From contig DBRQ01000006.1 of assembly GCA_002306345.1 (NCBI GenBank), positions 157,028-165,254 of the forward strand: a stretch of 8,227 nt of DNA, read 5' to 3'. The notes below the pieces were generated by a model. The model saw only the letters and a list, made by a program, of their open reading frames with translations, searched no databases and was not told the DNA's origin. The translations under genes were made by a program, and so were the position numbers. Below are positions 5,907 to 8,227 of the stretch, one piece after another. Source of the stretch: Candidatus Pacebacteria bacterium UBA1364 (lineage in GTDB: Bacteria; Patescibacteriota; Microgenomatia; UBA1400; PJMF01). The first letter of the stretch is position 1; every line of letters starts with the position of its first letter.

Positions 5907-6377
5907 ATGGAGCAAAATAAAAACAATTTTATCAATATTAACAATGCTAGAAAAAAAGAACAAATTGCAGTGATGCAAACCATTGCCGATCAAGCTCACT
6001 GTCCTTTCTGCAGCGAAAATTTACGTCTTTATCATAAGCAACCAATTCTCAAAGAAGGTCAGTACTGGCTGGTTACTACTAACCAGTGGCCGTATAAGCA
6101 CACCAAACATCATTTTCTTTTGATTTATAAAGAACACGCTACTAAATTAGCAGAACTAAAAGCGGCGGCGGGCAGTGAGCTGTTTACATTGATAAAAGAA
6201 TTAGAGAAAAAATATGCTTTTGCAGGTGGCGGTTTTATCATGCGTTTTGGCGACACTGACTTTTCAGCTGGCAGTATTAATCATTTGCATGTGCAATTGA
6301 TTATTCCTGATGCGCTAGCCAAAGATTTTGAACCAGTAAGAGTTAAATTAGGTTTAGAGTGGAACAAAAGAAAATAG
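5907..6377 (+). CDS. HIT-superfamily protein (GalT/Ap4A-phosphorylase-like motif)
   Basis: A 156-residue protein with a CPFC zinc-type pair (C32, C35), a mid-section HTKHHFLLIYKEH (65-77) matching the substrate-entry strand of HIT proteins, and the signature GSINHLHVQLII (122-133). The motif is His-x-His-x-Gln (H126, H128, Q130), as in GalT and Ap4A phosphorylases, rather than the His-x-His-x-His of Hint/Fhit hydrolases. This suggests nucleotidyl transfer or phosphorolysis of a nucleoside-phosphate compound, but the substrate cannot be read from sequence. It follows thyA by 31 bp on the same strand and is probably cotranscribed. Only a weak purine-rich GAAAG (5896-5900) precedes the ATG at 6 nt. 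It is convergent with the deaminase gene. Confidence 0.82.
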   Translation: MEQNKNNFININNARKKEQIAVMQTIADQAHCPFCSENLRLYHKQPILKEGQYWLVTTNQWPYKHTKHHFLLIYKEHATKLAELKAAAGSELFTLIKELEKKYAFAGGGFIMRFGDTDFSAGSINHLHVQLIIPDALAKDFEPVRVKLGLEWNKRK

Positions 6378-6401
6378 GTTTAAATTTAGTTTTAGCAATT
6401 T

Positions 6402-7349
6402 TTAATCTAGGCTGTAACAATTTTTGACAATCGATCTGCTTTGCTCCAGTTTTTCAATTTGGCCAAATTCTCGAGCAGAAAACTTGACCAAAATTATTTC
6501 TACACCAAAACTTTGTAAAATTTCTAAACCATCCAAAACTGCATAACCTTTAGCGTAATAAACTTTTTTGATGCCAGAAACAGCAATTTGTTTGGCACAA
6601 ATGGGACAAGGAAAAGTGGTGACAAACATTTCTGCCCCATCTAAACTAAGACCTCTCTTAGCGGCTAAAGCAATTAAATTTGCTTCGGCATGAATTGAAC
6701 TACTGGCATCAATTCGCACTCCTCCAGAAAAAGAGATGCGAGGATCACTATTTTTGTATTGCTGATCACCAGTTGGTAAATGTTGATTATAACTAGCTAA
6801 TGCAATCTGGCCATTTTTAATCAACAAAGCACCCACGTGCCGCCACCAATCACTACTCTCACCTGATTGGATAAAAGCCTTAACCATAGTTTTTTGCTCA
6901 AAAGCTGCTTTAGTCACTGTAATACCCAATGGCACTTTATTTTGAGCAGAAATAAGGTTTTTGTCCCAGCGTAGAAAAATTGGTTCAAAATACTTATTTT
7001 CTTTTTGCGCAAAAAATTTATTAGCAATGAAGTGACCAATGTCATCATTGGTAAAAATTAATTGCGTTTGAGCAGCATTTTTTTGGCCCAGACTGTTTGA
7101 GTAAATTATATTCTCGATTTCAAATAATTTAATTGATTTAACAATGTTAAATATATTCCATGATTTAATGGCTTTCTCTGCTAAAGTTACATCTAAAACC
7201 CGAATATCTTTTTTCAGATATTCTAATTCCTCAAAGGCTAAAAGCTCCTCTTTGCTTAAAAGATAAAGTTCCGCTCCCTTATATTTATTAAAAAATTCCT
7301 GATAACCACGATGCAAAACTGGTACATAAGCAAAAACAATTTGTTTCAT
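6402..7349 (-). CDS. dCMP deaminase-like protein with an uncharacterised N-terminal domain
   Basis: The C-terminal half (about 140-290) is a zinc-dependent cytidine/deoxycytidylate deaminase domain: HAE at 220-222 (zinc ligand H220, proton shuttle E222) and PCPIC at 247-251 (zinc ligands C248, C251), preceded by VGALLIKNGQIALASYNQHLP (172-192) and a RIDASSSIHAEANLIALAAKRG helix region. Deamination of dCMP to dUMP fits the nearby thyA and dut genes. The N-terminal 140 residues are not part of known small dCMP deaminases. They look alpha/beta, start IVFAYVPVLHRGYQEFF (4-20), and include IFTNDDIGHFIANKFF (98-113) and FEPIFLRWDKN (121-131). At 315 residues it is about twice the usual length. It follows the nucleotidyltransferase gene by 17 bp. 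No Shine-Dalgarno sequence is evident. Substrate assignment is by context. Confidence 0.82.
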   Translation of the reverse strand: MKQIVFAYVPVLHRGYQEFFNKYKGAELYLLSKEELLAFEELEYLKKDIRVLDVTLAEKAIKSWNIFNIVKSIKLFEIENIIYSNSLGQKNAAQTQLIFTNDDIGHFIANKFFAQKENKYFEPIFLRWDKNLISAQNKVPLGITVTKAAFEQKTMVKAFIQSGESSDWWRHVGALLIKNGQIALASYNQHLPTGDQQYKNSDPRISFSGGVRIDASSSIHAEANLIALAAKRGLSLDGAEMFVTTFPCPICAKQIAVSGIKKVYYAKGYAVLDGLEILQSFGVEIILVKFSAREFGQIEKLEQSRSIVKNCYSLD

Positions 7350-7366
7350 ATATTATTAAAAATTAA

Positions 7367-7930
7367 TTAATTATTGCGTAACTCCTCTAAAACTTCTTCG
7401 ATACTTTTGATTAACTTAGTGCGCATACGATCCTCAATTTTACGAGCAGTATTGATCTGCATTAAACGAATTTTAGCGGTAGTTGAAGTAGTGGCCATTG
7501 GATCTAAAACCACCACTTTGCCACAAAATTTTTCTAAGTTTTTAATAGTTTTTTCATCATAAGTTTGAGCCGTAGCAACCAGAACATCTGGTTTAATTAA
7601 TTTAATTAAACCAAATCTCTCTCCACCAGCCTCTTTAAGCACCACGTAGTCAACGCTCCGTAAATGGGTCAACATTTCCATGCGCTCATCCTCAGGTACA
7701 ATTGGTCGATTGGGACCCTTGCGCTGACGCACTTTTGCATCACTGTCAACACCAACAATCAAGACGTCACCATACTCACGAGCCTTGTCGCAATAACGTG
7801 CGTGACCAATGTGCACCAAATCAAAAGAGCCTTGAGTTAAAACAATTCTCTTTTTTTCTCGGCGTAAACGTTTCACAATGGGTACAATATCACGAGCTTG
7901 TAAAATAATGCGCGCACTGCAATCATTCAT
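7367..7930 (-). CDS. RfaE2/GCT-like nucleotidyltransferase
   Basis: A nucleotidyltransferase of the HxGH superfamily, resembling the adenylyltransferase domain of HldE/RfaE. From the ATG at 7928-7930 it is 187 residues. Motifs are LTQGSFDLVHIGHARYCDKA (from about 31, with HIGH), GDVLIVGVDSDAKV, RPIVPEDERMEML, VDYVVL, KPDVLVATAQTYDEKT (where the RfaE KGxDY motif is replaced), and a STTAKI variant of the STT-type terminal motif near 148. The last 25 residues form a charged helix. No LPS-heptose gene is present, so heptose activation is unlikely. An in-frame TTG at 7945 would add five residues, but the ATG, which overlaps the stop of a possible 8-codon upstream ORF, is preferred. It lies between nadE and the deaminase gene. 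The substrate is unknown. Confidence 0.8.
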   Translation of the reverse strand: MNDCSARIILQARDIVPIVKRLRREKKRIVLTQGSFDLVHIGHARYCDKAREYGDVLIVGVDSDAKVRQRKGPNRPIVPEDERMEMLTHLRSVDYVVLKEAGGERFGLIKLIKPDVLVATAQTYDEKTIKNLEKFCGKVVVLDPMATTSTTAKIRLMQINTARKIEDRMRTKLIKSIEEVLEELRNN

Positions 7931-7953
7931 AAATGTTTTTCGCAACCTTTCAT
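7927..7953 (-). CDS. Possible leaderless 8-codon upstream ORF
   Basis: An ATG at 7951-7953 opens an eight-residue frame (MKGCEKHL) whose TGA (7927-7929) overlaps the ATG of the nucleotidyltransferase gene as ATGA. A TTTAAT hexamer (7960-7965) ends exactly 6 nt before this ATG, the same spacing as at recR, the MBL gene and thyA. If transcription starts at this ATG, the peptide would be translated first and the main gene by reinitiation. No peptide conservation can be assessed here, so this is speculative. Confidence 0.25.
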   Translation of the reverse strand: MKGCEKHL

Positions 7954-7959
7954 AGGCAT

Positions 7960-7965
7960 ATTAAA
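7960..7965 (-). promoter_or_regulatory. Putative -10 element upstream of the nucleotidyltransferase gene
   Basis: TTTAAT on the minus strand (5/6 to TATAAT, but lacking the conserved second-position A) lies within the 48-bp spacer after nadE. No clear -35 is visible. Its position predicts initiation at 7953, the ATG of the short upstream frame. Confidence 0.3.
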
Positions 7966-7978
7966 CCACAAAATTTCG

Positions 7979-8227
7979 TCATAAATGATAAGGTACTTGT
8001 TGCTTGAAGCTAACCTGTTTTATATGATTTAAGATTTGTGCGACTGCCAATTTTTTCTCTGGCGTAGCTAATGCAAAGAGGGCTTTTATTTCTGTTTCAC
8101 TTTTATTCTGGTCAATCAAATAGCTCAATACTTGGTCTGCTAATTCATAACTAAAACCCAGTTCAACCTCATCACTTTGACCCGGCCACAAACCTGCAGA
8201 GGGAGCTTTTTGCAAAAAAACTTCTGG
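7979..8227 (-). CDS. nadE: NAD+ synthetase, C-terminal part (runs off the window)
   Basis: The frame is open to the right edge of the window, so only the last 82 residues are visible. They begin PEVFLQKAPSAGLWPGQSDE and continue VELGFSYELADQVLSYL. The PSAGLWPGQ-DE-ELGFSY block is the characteristic C-terminal signature of NH3-dependent and glutamine-dependent NAD+ synthetases, which amidate nicotinate adenine dinucleotide to NAD+ using ATP. The stop is TGA. The N-terminal SGGxDS ATP-pyrophosphatase loop, and any glutaminase domain, must lie outside. An internal TTG at 8213-8215 is not a credible start because it would remove most of the enzyme. The nucleotidyltransferase gene follows on the same strand. 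Confidence 0.9.
   Translation of the reverse strand, partial: PEVFLQKAPSAGLWPGQSDEVELGFSYELADQVLSYLIDQNKSETEIKALFALATPEKKLAVAQILNHIKQVSFKQQVPYHL

Noticed and set aside
6378..6401. Spacer between the convergent HIT and deaminase genes as a terminator
   Set aside because: Only A/T-rich partial complementarity and no GC-containing stem. I could not draw a stable hairpin.
7374..7908. Plus-strand open frames opposite the nucleotidyltransferase gene
   Set aside because: They mirror the HIGH-family coding sequence and show no domain of their own.
1..8227. Mobile element, CRISPR, tRNA/rRNA or defence system
   Set aside because: No transposase, integrase, regularly spaced repeats, cloverleaf-like stretch or defence-gene motifs were seen. 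All genes read as metabolic or repair housekeeping functions.
1..8227. Recoded TGA (as in Gracilibacteria/Absconditabacteria)
   Set aside because: The MazG-like gene, dut and nadE end at TGA at natural C-termini, and no coding frame needs TGA readthrough.

Overview
The window is a compact, AT-rich bacterial segment of about 8.2 kb carrying eleven complete genes and one truncated gene. Spacers are short: the longest is about 110 bp between the cofE-like and thyA genes, and no stretch over 300 bp lacks a gene. I see no rRNA, tRNA, CRISPR array, insertion sequence or phage gene. The small genes, minimal spacers, the thymidylate-synthase subtype, the deaminase with a long N-terminal extension, and the CofE-like gene without other F420 genes resemble what I remember of Candidate Phyla Radiation (Patescibacteria) genomes. 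TGA is used as a true stop (MazG-like gene, dut, nadE), which argues against the TGA-recoding lineages Gracilibacteria and Absconditabacteria. The lineage call is an inference from protein character, not from a search.

Layout. On the minus strand, transcribed right to left: dut (2425-2856), a MazG-like protein (1484-2428, overlapping the dut stop by 4 bp), tmk (737-1444) and recR (45-656). A metallo-beta-lactamase-fold hydrolase (2892-3497, plus) diverges from dut across only 35 bp. Convergent to it is a minus-strand pair: a CofE/COG1478-like ligase (4048-4890) followed by a dihydrofolate-reductase-family protein (3519-4055, 8-bp overlap). Diverging from that pair are thyA (5003-5875) and a HIT-superfamily gene (5907-6377), both plus. 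The right end is a minus-strand group: nadE (C-terminal part only, running off the window), an RfaE2-like nucleotidyltransferase (7367-7930) and a dCMP-deaminase-like protein (6402-7349).

How the genes fit together. Most of the window reads as a dTMP-supply and nucleotide-hygiene island. dCMP deaminase and dUTPase make dUMP. ThyA methylates it, and the DHFR-family enzyme would regenerate tetrahydrofolate. Tmk phosphorylates dTMP. The MazG-like protein next to dut is a plausible extra (d)NTP pyrophosphatase. The CofE-like ligase sits with DHFR and opposite thyA, so it is more likely a folate gamma-glutamyl ligase (FolC2-type) than an F420 enzyme. NadE and the nucleotidyltransferase beside it may bear on NAD(P) supply.

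Regulation. Several genes show a good -10 hexamer whose last base lies exactly 6 nt before the ATG and have no Shine-Dalgarno sequence (recR, the MBL gene, thyA). These look like leaderless transcripts. Two non-leading genes (tmk, the DHFR-family gene) have clear Shine-Dalgarno sequences. The dut/MBL spacer contains a near-palindromic extended -10 that could fire both ways.
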